The notes under the pieces: generated by a model
Databases searched by the model: none
Seen by the model: only the letters and a program-made list of their open reading frames with translations
What the model was told of the DNA's origin: nothing
Shown: positions 21,501-29,397 of the stretch, in pieces
Layout: each line of letters opens with the position of its first letter
Numbering within the stretch: the first letter of the stretch is position 1
Program-made: the position numbers and the translations under genes
NCBI RefSeq assembly: GCF_004363655.1
Contig: NZ_SNZH01000002.1
Span: 248,001-312,000 of the forward strand
DNA: 64,000 nt
Source: Tahibacter aquaticus
GTDB taxonomy: Bacteria > Pseudomonadota > Gammaproteobacteria > Xanthomonadales > Rhodanobacteraceae
Direction: 5' to 3'

Positions 21501-21844
21501 TAGACGGATTCCTGTCGACCCGGCGCATCGGCGCCCAGCGCCTGCGCGCCAGCCTGGTCGTGCTGGCCGCCTGCGACAGCGCGAACGGGCGTGCGATCGC
21601 CGGCGAGGGCACGCTCGGCGTCGCCTATGCGTTCCTGCAGGCCGGCGCACGCCATGTAGTGGCCACGCTGTGGCCGGTGCAGGACGGCGTGATGCCCGAA
21701 CTCATGGACGCGTTCTATGCCGATCCGCAGGCTGCCGCGTTGCGCCCGGCGCAAGCCCTGCGGCGCAGCCAGTTGCAGATGCTGCAAACCTATCCGCAGG
21801 CAAGCCCGGCGCTATGGGCGGGGCTGGCCGTGTGGGGCTGGTGA
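18566..21844 (+). CDS. CHAT-domain peptidase with TPR repeats, exported
   Basis: A 1092-residue protein. It has a probable signal peptide (CLGVLLALLPVALPAADPA), an N-terminal beta-rich region (about 30-140), then TPR repeats (about 160-620; for example ASALNNLGMNHYWLGDG and IATAQNNLGGAWFLLGD). A coiled or linker region leads to a CHAT protease domain (about 760-1090). The caspase-type pair is present: His954 in VHFTTHG and Cys1003 in VVLAACDSANGR, followed by GEGTLGVAYAFLQAGA. CHAT proteins are caspase-like proteases often acting with a partner they cleave. An AT-rich patch encodes residues 936-954. The next genes encode a small unknown protein and a subtilase, so a proteolytic pathway is possible. 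The start is chosen by the leader and a nearby AGGA. Confidence 0.85.
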   Translation: MPPDRRRCFRFFRRGSCLGVLLALLPVALPAADPAALPRLQPGQPQERVLQAGQSLQLVLDLPAAQALRLRVVEQGIDVEAQLVGATQRWRAEDDDILRWGEQRFALARNETGLRLELRAPRLGSPPGRVQLSLEAVELADSARSAAFGLDLGAAEVAQRMADAQRLREPQTAVLVQSLCQARRDSGDSAGYLRCSGMQERILARQSRRPEAIAVLEQALPVWRAAADPRGQASALNNLGMNHYWLGDGRLAARPLQQALAALDGVDDDLLRAVIQNNLCLSGALRNSLQQARTCYERALALSEASGDLQRIATAQNNLGGAWFLLGDSGLAAAHFERALALRRQLGDLPGSGDARYNLALVRIAQGQLANALQELEQASVAYRSGSNSAGEALALRSRGYVQLLLGEPALAVDLMQQALVLQRGGGRRDAVVATLARLAEAQLAQGDTVEARASADEAVAAAAVDASPLLQADTSLRAARIYRRGGDLPAAANLAEQALAAAAPLKQSALADSARVELAQLALLQGQPAQARTLAAAALKSRRLAVLPQLDAYTVIAAALRAEGQPAAAEAAYRRAIAATEQAATTLYDPELRASFFAVQREAQEGLIALLLEARDSQGGAARAAEALVLSEDFRARSLRDSLDTAGSNLSSAAVAEREPLLTQLAALALARWKLSEARSSDRDALRQLDREIRAAGAALRQLDDRLRHGALPRPQRAQLRIADLQQALPADTTLLVYRQQAQGSHAWVVQRDALHSQPLAEAAVIAAAVREVRASLAAGDGASGGQPPRWQAALAQACALVWQPLAARIVTPRVLIVADGELEALPFAALRCGDQPGYLVQRHELSRLPAAWLLLRPAAAGLRADYSALLVGDPVYSRDDARLGGLAPAAESATPALRNDDRRLYGSAQELQRIEQRLGAQHSTLLLGLSARLDNVEKVSLNSFDIVHFTTHGVDGGSSFGGSGLVLSLFDARGTAIDGFLSTRRIGAQRLRASLVVLAACDSANGRAIAGEGTLGVAYAFLQAGARHVVATLWPVQDGVMPELMDAFYADPQAAALRPAQALRRSQLQMLQTYPQASPALWAGLAVWGW

Positions 21845-22064
21845 CGCCGCTGCGCTGAGACTTTATCCGCCGCGCAGGCACTGAGTAGGTTGCGGGCATG
21901 TGGCCCGCCCAGTGCCCTGTCCCCTGCCTGCAGCACGCCCGGTGCGGCGGATTTCCCCGCCACCCGGTGCGACCAGACTTCGCAACGGACGTATCGCAAC
22001 ACGCGCTTCCCTCGCGCGCAGTCAGCGGACAGGACACTGGCAACCCACTGCAATGGAAGGGGCC

Positions 22065-22484
22065 ATGGCACTTACTGCATTCGAATCCAACAACTACGTC
22101 GTCAATCACGCGATCGACTTTCCCGACATCGTCTGCGTCCTCGAGGGCGACACCATGGTGGTCGAGCTGGATCTGCATCCGGTCACCAGCCAGAAAATTC
22201 TCAAGAAACTCGCGCTGACTTCCCCCAATGCCGCGTACGTATCGGCCTGGAAGAACGCGACGAATGTGGCCTACAGCCCGGTCTACGACCAGATCACCGG
22301 CCTGCTGTACGCGCCCGGCCCGCTGGAAAACAACGTACAGACCTATATCCAGCGGCATTTCTGCATGAGCCTGCAGGGCACGCCGGGCGAGCGCAGCCAT
22401 CATCTGCACGTGTATGTCGGCGCGTCGGTCAGCGGCGGCGGCGGCGATCCGGACGACGGCAGCTGGACCGGCGATACGCCGTAA
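22065..22484 (+). CDS. Small unknown protein between CHAT and subtilase genes
   Basis: A 139-residue protein with no signal peptide and no membrane helix. The N-terminal two thirds look like a mixed alpha/beta domain (NHAIDFPDIVCVLEGDTMVV, ELDLHPVTSQKILKKLALTS). The end is SHHLHVYVGASV followed by a Gly/Asp-rich tail, VSGGGGDPDDGSWTGDTP. I recognise no family. The ATG has a good RBS (AAGGGG, four to five bases away). It lies 220 bases after the CHAT gene and 92 before the subtilase gene, all on one strand. The flexible tail and its place between two proteases make it a candidate substrate or adaptor, which is purely positional reasoning. Confidence 0.65.
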   Translation: MALTAFESNNYVVNHAIDFPDIVCVLEGDTMVVELDLHPVTSQKILKKLALTSPNAAYVSAWKNATNVAYSPVYDQITGLLYAPGPLENNVQTYIQRHFCMSLQGTPGERSHHLHVYVGASVSGGGGDPDDGSWTGDTP

Positions 22485-22576
22485 GCCCTGACGGTACCGC
22501 CGCAGTCCGCGGGCTGCGGCGGCATCCGGCCGGCAAGGTCGCCGGCAGTTTCCGCATCGCGTGTCGGGGGGCTCGC

Positions 22577-23860
22577 ATGCCGCAATCTCGTGCCGTCGAT
22601 CCTGGCCGCCTGCTGGTACTGCTGCTGTCGCTGGTGTGGCTGCTGGCGCGGCTGCCGGTTGGCTACGAGGCCGCAGTCGTCGTGCCGCCGCGCGGGGTAC
22701 CGGCGCTGGCGGCGCATCACTCGACCGCGACGGTCGCGGCCTTGCCCTGCACGCAGAGCGAGCCGCCCGAGGCCGGCTACGAGGACGAGCCCGGCGTGGA
22801 TTCCGCCGACTCCAGCGATGAGCCGGCCGCTGCGGCGCCGGTCGTCCCGGCCAACCGCATCGGCAGCGATCCGCTGCATACCTACAACGAGAATCTCTGG
22901 CGGGCGATCCATGTGCCGCAGCGTGCGCCGCGCGTGCATGTGGCCATTCTCGACGGACCGGTGCGTGACGATCATCCCGACCTGCCGCCTGTGGTGCATA
23001 TCGCGCCGCGCGAGCGCCCGGCCGACGGCAGCTGCGGCGGCGAGGACTGCTGTCCGCGCGCGCTGCCGGCAGCCGCGAGCTGGCATGCGACGCGCGTGGC
23101 CGGCCTGATCGCAGCCGTGCGCGAGAACGGCATCGGCCTGGCCGGGCTGGCCGAGGTCGGCGAGCTGGTCTCCATCGACACGCGCATCGACGGTGCCGGC
23201 GGCGACTTGCGCCTGGCGGCGGCGCTGCACTGTGCCATCGCCTATCGCGGCGCCGACGGAGCGCCGCTGCGCGTAGTCAACATGAGCCTGGGCACCCAGG
23301 TGCCGCCGCGCAGCAATGCCTTGCGCGAAGCCCTGCAGGCGGCCAGCGATGCCGGACTGCTGCTGGTCGCCAGCGCCGGCAACAGCGGCGCCGACATCGC
23401 GCGCCTGCCGCGCTGGCCGGCCTCGTTCAACGCCGAGGCCATGCTCACGGTCGAGGCGCGCCGCTACGACGGTGCGTTGTCCAAAAATTCCAATAGTGGC
23501 TTCGGCACGGTCGACATCGGTGCGCCGGCGCCCGAGCGCGACGAAGGTCCGCCCGTATGCAGTACCAGCGTGGCGAGCGCGCATGCGGGCAGCGCCGGCT
23601 GCGCCGGCGACTACGCCCATTTCGACCGCACTTCCGCGGCGGCGGCCATCGTCTCCGGCGCGGCGGCGCTGGTCTGGCGCGATCCGCGCTATGCCGACTG
23701 CAGCGCCGTGCAGTTGCGTCAGGTATTGCTGCAGACGGGGCGTTACTGCCGCTACGGCACCGACCCCGGCCAAGCGCCGGTCTGTATGCTGGATCTGGCT
23801 TTCCTTGGCGATCCGCTCAGCCCGGCGGCCGGCTTATGTTCCCGGCGTGCTAGCGACTGA
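22577..23860 (+). CDS. Subtilisin-like serine peptidase (S8)
   Basis: A 427-residue protease with an N-terminal hydrophobic signal or anchor (LLVLLLSLVWLLARLPVGY) and an acidic linker (about 62-90). The S8 catalytic domain follows: Asp126 in VHVAILDGPV, His170 in SWHATRVAGLIAA, the oxyanion Asn269 in ASAGNSGAD, and Ser353 in RTSAAAAIVSGAAAL. The His and Ser motifs deviate from the usual HGTxVAG and GTSxAxP (here HATRVAG and RTSAAAA) but the reactive residues remain. Many cysteines (153-159 and later) suggest disulfides. It follows the CHAT and small-protein genes on the same strand, and its last 27 bases overlap the end of the convergent pseudouridine synthase gene. Confidence 0.85.
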   Translation: MPQSRAVDPGRLLVLLLSLVWLLARLPVGYEAAVVVPPRGVPALAAHHSTATVAALPCTQSEPPEAGYEDEPGVDSADSSDEPAAAAPVVPANRIGSDPLHTYNENLWRAIHVPQRAPRVHVAILDGPVRDDHPDLPPVVHIAPRERPADGSCGGEDCCPRALPAAASWHATRVAGLIAAVRENGIGLAGLAEVGELVSIDTRIDGAGGDLRLAAALHCAIAYRGADGAPLRVVNMSLGTQVPPRSNALREALQAASDAGLLLVASAGNSGADIARLPRWPASFNAEAMLTVEARRYDGALSKNSNSGFGTVDIGAPAPERDEGPPVCSTSVASAHAGSAGCAGDYAHFDRTSAAAAIVSGAAALVWRDPRYADCSAVQLRQVLLQTGRYCRYGTDPGQAPVCMLDLAFLGDPLSPAAGLCSRRASD

Positions 23861-24574
23861 AACCGCATCCAGCGCGGCCTGCCAGCCAAACGCCGCGACG
23901 ATGCGCTGCCAGCTCGCATCCAGCGGCGCTTCTATCCACAGCGGCTGCAGCGTGAGCGGATGGGCAAAGCCCAGGCGCCAGGCATGCAGCAGCAGCCGGT
24001 GCATGGACCAGTGGATGCGGAACAGGCGGTTGTGATCGCCGCGGCCGTGCGTGGTGTCGCCGACCAGGTGATGCGAGGCATGGGCGAAATGGCGGCGGAT
24101 CTGCTGATAGCGGCCGGTTTCCGGTTCCACCTGCAGCAAGGCATAGCGCTGCTGTTCGTAGCGGCCCATGGCGATGGCGATCTCGGTCGTGGCCAGCCGC
24201 TGCCAATGCGTGCGTGCCTCTTTCGCCGGCCCCTTCAGGCTGGCGCCGCTGAGCGGATGATCGATGCTGCCGCTTTCCTCGGGCCAGCCGCGCACCACCG
24301 CCAAGTAATGCTTGTGCACGCGCCGTTCCATCAGTTGCCGGCCCAGGTCGGCGGCGATCTCGCGCGAGCGCGCGACCAGCAGCACGCCACTGGTGGCGCG
24401 GTCGAGTCTATGCGCCAGGTACAGCGGGCCTTCCACCTGGGCGCGCAGGCGGTCGATCACGTAGTCGTCGTCGGCGCCGACCAGGTTGCTGCGGTGCACG
24501 GCGATGCCGGCGGGCTTGTCCACCACGACCAGCGCATCGTCCTGGTACAGCAGCGGCAGTGGCGCCGCGCTCAT
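23834..24574 (-). CDS. RNA pseudouridine synthase (RluA family, TruC-like)
   Basis: Isomerises uridine in tRNA or rRNA to pseudouridine. The 246-residue catalytic domain starts at PLLYQDDALVVVDKPAG and has the catalytic aspartate Asp58 in YLAHRLDRATSGVLL, the conserved RYEQQRYALLQVEPETGRYQQIRRH and HRLLLHAWRL. There is no S4 domain, which fits TruC (tRNA uridine-65) better than RluC or RluD. The GHGRGDHNRLFR-type segment is also TruC-like. The ATG overlaps the stop of the S46 peptidase gene by four bases (ATGA), so the two are translationally coupled. Its 3' end overlaps the convergent subtilase gene by 27 bases. Exact target assignment is moderately certain. Confidence 0.88.
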   Translation of the reverse strand: MSAAPLPLLYQDDALVVVDKPAGIAVHRSNLVGADDDYVIDRLRAQVEGPLYLAHRLDRATSGVLLVARSREIAADLGRQLMERRVHKHYLAVVRGWPEESGSIDHPLSGASLKGPAKEARTHWQRLATTEIAIAMGRYEQQRYALLQVEPETGRYQQIRRHFAHASHHLVGDTTHGRGDHNRLFRIHWSMHRLLLHAWRLGFAHPLTLQPLWIEAPLDASWQRIVAAFGWQAALDAVSVASTPGT

Positions 24575-26766
24575 CGCGCCGGGCCCAGGCCCATCTCGCC
24601 CAGCAGCACCGGTGCCGGGTATACCTTTTCCATCAGCCAGCGCATATAGCGCATGTCGACATGTACGGCACGCTTGTAGCGTGGGTCGAACCACCAGCTG
24701 GCGCTGACCGATTCCCAGTTGCTGTCGAAGTTCAGGCCGATCAGTTCGCCGCGCGCGTTGAGTACGGGCGAGCCGGAATTGCCACCGGTGGTGTCCAGGT
24801 TGGTGAGGAAATTCACCGTCTGCGTGTTCAGCGCCGGGTCGCGCGTGTCGCCGAAATCGCCGCGCGCAATGGCCGCCAGCAGTGGCTCGGGTGCGTTGAA
24901 CGGTTCCTTGCCAGTATGTTTTTCCACAATGCCGGCGACCGTGGTTACCGGTTCGTAGACCACGCCGTCGCGGGGACTGAAGCCGGCGACGCGGCCGTAG
25001 GAAACGCGCAAGGTGGCGTTGGCATCGGGGAACAGCGGCCGCTGCTGGCTGCGATACCAGCGCTTGAGCGCGGACATGTAGGCCGGGCGCAGGCGCATCA
25101 GCTCGCCCTCGCGCTGCTTGCGCTCCTGCTCCAGCCGCAGCAATGCCGGCTGCAGCGTGGCCGCCAGCGCCAGCAAGGCGTCGTCGGATGCACGTACTGC
25201 CGCGGGCTCGGCCTTGAGCTGTTCCAGACGGAAGTTTTCGTCGCCCAGGCGCGTAGCGCCGTACAGGCGTTCCAGCGCCGCCTTGGCGCTGGCTTCGTCG
25301 CTGCCGAATGCGGTATCGAAGGCAGCCACGTGCTGCGCCGGTGGCAGCGCGCGATAGCGGCGCAGCAATTCCAGCAGCAAGGCCTGTTCCATGCCGCTGG
25401 CATAGCGCCGTTGCACCTGGCGCAACTGCGCCTCGATCAGGTTCTCGTCGCGGCGCTGGTAGCCGGCTTCGCGCCGGGCATCGGGCTTGCCGCGTTCCAG
25501 CGCCAGGCGCTGCAGGGTGATCGACGCGCGCAGCAGCTGGGTCTGCGACTGGATCAGGCCCAGTACCAGGTCACGCTCGCGCGTGGCGCTGGCCGCGTTC
25601 AGCAGCGCCTGCACCTGCTCGATGCGGCGCAGGGTTTCGGCACTGGAAAGGCAGTCCTGGCCTTTTGCGCAATCGGGATTTTTACCTTCCTGCTGCAGCC
25701 ATTGCAGCATGGCGGCTTCGTTGTCGGCGCGCTTGCGCTGCGCGTCGCTGCGCAAGAGGCCGCTGCGTTCGCCGCTGAAACGCTTGCTGCTGTTTTTCAG
25801 GCTGGCCAGCTGGCTGGCGTATTTCACGGCTGCATCGGCATCTTTGCCGCCTTCGCGTTCGACGATGGCGATCAGTGCGTCCAGCGCATCGACGCTGGCG
25901 CCCAGGCCCCAGCCGATGCGCTCGGCGAATTCCTGCGCCAGGCGATGCCGGTAGGTGATGCCCGGATAGCCGGCCAGCATGGCGAAATCGCCGGTCCTGG
26001 GGCCGTCGCGGGCAATCTGCAGATGCGCCGGCGCCGCGTAGGGCTTGTTGGCCGGATCGTAGTCGGCCGGCTGGCCGTCGGCGCCGACATAGGCGCGCAG
26101 CAGGGTGAAATCGCCGCTATGCCGCGGCCACATGAAATTGTCGATTTCGTCGCCGTATTTGCCGATCGCGCCGGGCGGCGCGTAGACCAGGCGCACATCG
26201 CGCAATTCCAGTTGCTGGATGCGATAGAACGCGCTGCCGTAGTCCATGCTCGCCACGCTGCAGCGGCGGCCGCGCAGGGCTTCGCATTCGGCCACGATGG
26301 CCTTGCTGGCCGCGTCGATCGCATCGAAATAGTCCAGGCCTTTCTTGCCGGCGGCGGCCTTGAGCACGCGCTCGGTCACTGCATCGAAGCGCTCGGTCAC
26401 CAGCACGCGGAAATCCGGGCTGCCGCGCAATTCCTGCGCCTGGCTGTCGGCGACGAAACCCTGTTCCAGCAGGTTGCGCTCGGGCTTGCTGTTGTACTGG
26501 ATGACGCCGTAGGCGACATGGTGGTTGGTGATCAGCAGCCCCTGGCCGGAGACGAAGGCACCGGTACCGCCACCGGACTTGACCACCGCATTCAGCGGCG
26601 CCGCGGTCAGGTCGGCCAGGGCGGCCGGATCGCCGCTGAAACCGGCGGCGCGCAGCTGCGGCGCGAGTTCCGGCAGCTGGTTGGCCATCCACATGCCTTC
26701 GTCCGCCAGGGCGGGCAAGGCCAGGCTGAGGCTGAGCGCAAGGACTAGGCGGCGAATGCACGGCAT
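24571..26766 (-). CDS. S46 family dipeptidyl-peptidase (DPP11-like)
   Basis: A 731-residue periplasmic serine dipeptidyl-peptidase with a signal peptide (LVLALSLSLALPALADEG). The chymotrypsin-type triad is visible: His82/83 in LLITNHHVAYG, Asp209 in DEIDNFMWPRHSGDF, and Ser664 in TTGGNSGSPVLNARG. The residue 18 positions after the catalytic Ser, which separates DPP7 (Gly) from DPP11 (Arg or Ser), is Ser682 in GLNFDSNWE. This favours cleavage after acidic P1 residues, by the published rule for the family. Such enzymes supply dipeptides to cells that live on proteins. The start is set by the leader; upstream in-frame ATGs give no leader. It is coupled to the pseudouridine synthase gene by an ATGA overlap. 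Confidence 0.92.
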   Translation of the reverse strand: MPCIRRLVLALSLSLALPALADEGMWMANQLPELAPQLRAAGFSGDPAALADLTAAPLNAVVKSGGGTGAFVSGQGLLITNHHVAYGVIQYNSKPERNLLEQGFVADSQAQELRGSPDFRVLVTERFDAVTERVLKAAAGKKGLDYFDAIDAASKAIVAECEALRGRRCSVASMDYGSAFYRIQQLELRDVRLVYAPPGAIGKYGDEIDNFMWPRHSGDFTLLRAYVGADGQPADYDPANKPYAAPAHLQIARDGPRTGDFAMLAGYPGITYRHRLAQEFAERIGWGLGASVDALDALIAIVEREGGKDADAAVKYASQLASLKNSSKRFSGERSGLLRSDAQRKRADNEAAMLQWLQQEGKNPDCAKGQDCLSSAETLRRIEQVQALLNAASATRERDLVLGLIQSQTQLLRASITLQRLALERGKPDARREAGYQRRDENLIEAQLRQVQRRYASGMEQALLLELLRRYRALPPAQHVAAFDTAFGSDEASAKAALERLYGATRLGDENFRLEQLKAEPAAVRASDDALLALAATLQPALLRLEQERKQREGELMRLRPAYMSALKRWYRSQQRPLFPDANATLRVSYGRVAGFSPRDGVVYEPVTTVAGIVEKHTGKEPFNAPEPLLAAIARGDFGDTRDPALNTQTVNFLTNLDTTGGNSGSPVLNARGELIGLNFDSNWESVSASWWFDPRYKRAVHVDMRYMRWLMEKVYPAPVLLGEMGLGPAR

Positions 26767-26866
26767 GCAGGTTTTCCGGTGGACAAAACGGCGCACACAA
26801 TAGCAATGCCACCGCGTTCGCCGGTAGTGCGGTTCGGCCTGCAGTGGCGAAATTCCCGCCGGTATT

Positions 26867-27613
26867 TCAGACCCGCGTGACCACCAGCGGCGCGCCACGG
26901 GTAACGATCAGCGTGTGTTCGTACTGCGCGGCCAGGTTGCCGTGCGCGGCGCACAGGGTCCAGCCGTCGGCGGCTTCTTCCACAAAGGTACTGCGCGTGG
27001 ACAGGAACGGTTCGATGGTGATGACCATGCCCTCGCTCAGCACGCGCCGGTCGCTGGCGTCGTAATAGCCGGGAATATGCTCGGGTTCCTCGTGCAGGGC
27101 GCGGCCGACGCCATGGCTGCCGAGGTTTTCGATGATGCGCAGGCGGTGCCGCCGCGCCACCTGCTCAATCGCACGGCCGATGCGGTTCAGCGGCGCGCCG
27201 GCGCGAGCCTGCTGCAGCGCTGCGTCCAGCGCCTGGCGCGTGGCATGGCACAGGTTCAATTTCTGCGCCGTCGCCGGCGGCACGCAACGGCTGCCGCCGG
27301 TATCGGCGAAATAGCCATCCAGCTCGGCCGATACGTCGACATTGACCAGGTCGCCTGCGCAGATCGCGCGTGCGCCGGGAATGCCGTGGGCCACTTCCTC
27401 GTTGATGCTGATGCAGGTCGTGCCGGGAAAGCCGTAGGTCAGGGCGGGTGCGGGACGCGCGCCCTGTGCCGCCAGCAGCTTCGCGCCGATGGCATCCAGC
27501 TCGGCCGTGGTCATGCCCGGCTGCATCGCCGACAGCATGTGCTCCAGCACCTGCGCCACCACGCGGCCTATGCGTTGCAGACCTTCGATATCGGATTGAT
27601 TCTGGATGGTCAC
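26867..27613 (-). CDS. map: Type I methionine aminopeptidase
   Basis: Removes the initiator methionine from new proteins. The 248 residues form a complete pita-bread domain. The five metal ligands can be placed: Asp93 in NVDVSAELDG, Asp104 in YFADTGGS, His167 in NLGSHGVGRALHEEP, Glu201 in ITIEPF and Glu232 in QYEHT. The gene is monocistronic here, not next to rpsB-tsf where the main housekeeping copy usually sits, so it may be a second copy. It lies 100 bases upstream of the S46 gene on the same strand. The start ATG gives the standard N-terminus. Confidence 0.93.
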   Translation of the reverse strand: MTIQNQSDIEGLQRIGRVVAQVLEHMLSAMQPGMTTAELDAIGAKLLAAQGARPAPALTYGFPGTTCISINEEVAHGIPGARAICAGDLVNVDVSAELDGYFADTGGSRCVPPATAQKLNLCHATRQALDAALQQARAGAPLNRIGRAIEQVARRHRLRIIENLGSHGVGRALHEEPEHIPGYYDASDRRVLSEGMVITIEPFLSTRSTFVEEAADGWTLCAAHGNLAAQYEHTLIVTRGAPLVVTRV

Positions 27614-27702
27614 GCGAGCCGCTCCTGTGTGCAGCGGCGCAGTCTATGGTCTGCTGGAGCGGTATCGCAGGCTATTGATCGTGCGGACAATTGTGTCATG
27701 TC

Positions 27703-27733
27703 CACGGCCGCCGCCAAAACTGCGGCGGCCGTG
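27703..27733 (-). terminator. Hairpin terminator after the PI-PLC-like gene
   Basis: CACGGCCGCCGC at 27703-27714 pairs perfectly with GCGGCGGCCGTG at 27722-27733 (12-bp stem, 7-base loop). It starts 18 bases beyond the stop on the minus strand. The T-run is lacking, but the stem is strong and the position fits the 3' end of this unit. Confidence 0.6.
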
Positions 27734-27751
27734 TTGCGCCGAGCAGTCTGC

Positions 27752-29260
27752 TCAGAAAACGGTCTGGTTCCACTCCGGCACAGCCTGCGGATCGAACTTC
27801 TGCGCCGCATCGGCCGCATTGCACGGCCATAGCACCAGCGGCGCGCCGTCGGCAGGATCGGCATTCAGCAAATCCATGCAGAAACGCCAGTCGCCGTGTC
27901 GGTTGGCGAAGCGGCCGTCGGGCGTTACGGCCCAGCGCTCCGACTCGCCGCCGTCGCAGCCCCAGATATGCAGCTTGGCGCCCTGCTTGCCTTTGCCGCC
28001 GTCGATGTCGGCGCAGTAGCGGTTATCGCCCTTGGGCCGCAGCTGGCCTTCGGCGGTGTAGACGAACTGCTGGTTCGCGGCGCTGGCATTGCAGGTGTAC
28101 TGAATCAGCGCCGTGCCGTTCTTGTAGCTGGCACCCTTCACGTCGACGCATTTGCCGCCGCCGGCCGTCGGCGTGTGCAGCTGGAAATAGCCGGGCAGGC
28201 TGCGCCGGCGCGCCACCAGCGGAATGCTGCTGAGCCAGCTCGGCTGGAATACGCTGTTGTCGCTCAGGCCTTGCGTGACGTCCCAGCCGATCGCGCTGGC
28301 GCCGTGGGCGACGGCGATGTAACTGGACGGATAGCTGGCGGAATCACTGGCCGCTTCCGGCGTCTTGGCGAAATCGCCGGCGGTGCTCCACTGGTGAATC
28401 AGCTGGCGGTATTCAGCCGAGCGGTTGAGCACCAGCTGATCATGCTTGCCGCCCTTCATGTTGGCGCAGAAAAAGAACGCCGAGTCGGTAGCGCCGATGC
28501 TGTCGATCGCGCCGGAAATCTCGTCCGGATCGCTGCTGTCCACATCGGGACAAAGGAAAGAAACCGGGCCGGCCGGGTTTTGCCCGTTCAGAATCTTGCG
28601 CGCCGAATTCATGCGTGCATTCACGTCGCCCAGATGGCCGCCGGTGAACACGACGATGATCTTGCCCTTGAGCGTGGCCAGGGTAGGCCAGCCGGTCGCT
28701 TTGAGGCCGGTGCGGTTCGGATTGGCGCCCAGCGTGGCGAGCAGGTCGCGGTAGGTGAACAGGCGATTGCCGAGGTATTTGCGGACAAAGTCGTCGAGCG
28801 TGGCCACTTCGTCGGATTTCCAGGCACTGGCCGGATCCCAGCTGGCCTTCATGTCGACGAATACCAGGATGGGCACGCTGACGTTGGCCGTGTTGCGGTC
28901 CAGCCAGCCCACGACGTCATCGAGACAGTTGCCGAGGCGGTCGTCGCTGGCGGCGCTGCAATTGGCATTGCCGGGACTGGCGCCGTGGCTGACATACGGG
29001 CCTTTCGCCTCTTTCTCCCAGTCGCCGCGGTCGATCACGTCCAGCTCGACCGTGCGATAGCCCGCGTCCAGCCAGTTGGTCAGCTTGCTGCTGTGCTGGT
29101 AGGTGTTGTGCGGCTGGGCGTAGTAGACCTGGTCGAGGCGGTCGCCGGCCTGCGCCGCTTCGGCTACCAGCGGCAGGCGCGCCTGGGCGTTGGCGCAGAG
29201 CAGTGTGGCAGCCGCCACCAGCAGCGTGTTGAAAGTTCTACACGATAAAGTCAGGGACAT
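27752..29260 (-). CDS. Secreted Ca2+-dependent PI-PLC-like phosphodiesterase with ricin-type lectin domain
   Basis: A 502-residue exported protein with a signal peptide (TLLVAAATLLCANAQARL). The catalytic region (about 35-350) begins with the TIM-barrel motif YAQPHNTYQHS (His51) and TVELDVIDRG (Glu72), with the second histidine in YVSHGASPG (His92). This matches the Ca2+-dependent phosphatidylinositol-specific phospholipase C family known from Streptomyces. The C-terminal 130 residues form a ricin-type beta-trefoil: three repeats with CVDVKG, CADIDGG and CMDLLNAD and QxW-like ends NQQF, SERW and AQKF. The lectin may target the enzyme to a glycan. I chose the ATG with AGGTG upstream; a GTG three codons earlier is possible. 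The exact lipid substrate is unproven. Confidence 0.82.
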   Translation of the reverse strand: MSLTLSCRTFNTLLVAAATLLCANAQARLPLVAEAAQAGDRLDQVYYAQPHNTYQHSSKLTNWLDAGYRTVELDVIDRGDWEKEAKGPYVSHGASPGNANCSAASDDRLGNCLDDVVGWLDRNTANVSVPILVFVDMKASWDPASAWKSDEVATLDDFVRKYLGNRLFTYRDLLATLGANPNRTGLKATGWPTLATLKGKIIVVFTGGHLGDVNARMNSARKILNGQNPAGPVSFLCPDVDSSDPDEISGAIDSIGATDSAFFFCANMKGGKHDQLVLNRSAEYRQLIHQWSTAGDFAKTPEAASDSASYPSSYIAVAHGASAIGWDVTQGLSDNSVFQPSWLSSIPLVARRRSLPGYFQLHTPTAGGGKCVDVKGASYKNGTALIQYTCNASAANQQFVYTAEGQLRPKGDNRYCADIDGGKGKQGAKLHIWGCDGGESERWAVTPDGRFANRHGDWRFCMDLLNADPADGAPLVLWPCNAADAAQKFDPQAVPEWNQTVF

Positions 29261-29397
29261 GACGAGCACCTGTGCGAAGTCGGCAACTGGACAATGGCCG
29301 GCAACGACAAAGGCTAGTTGGATACTTTGTGTGTTCGTCGCCGGCCCAGACAGCTAGCGCGCAGCAGTGCCGCCGGCTATCAGCACCGGCAGCAGCG

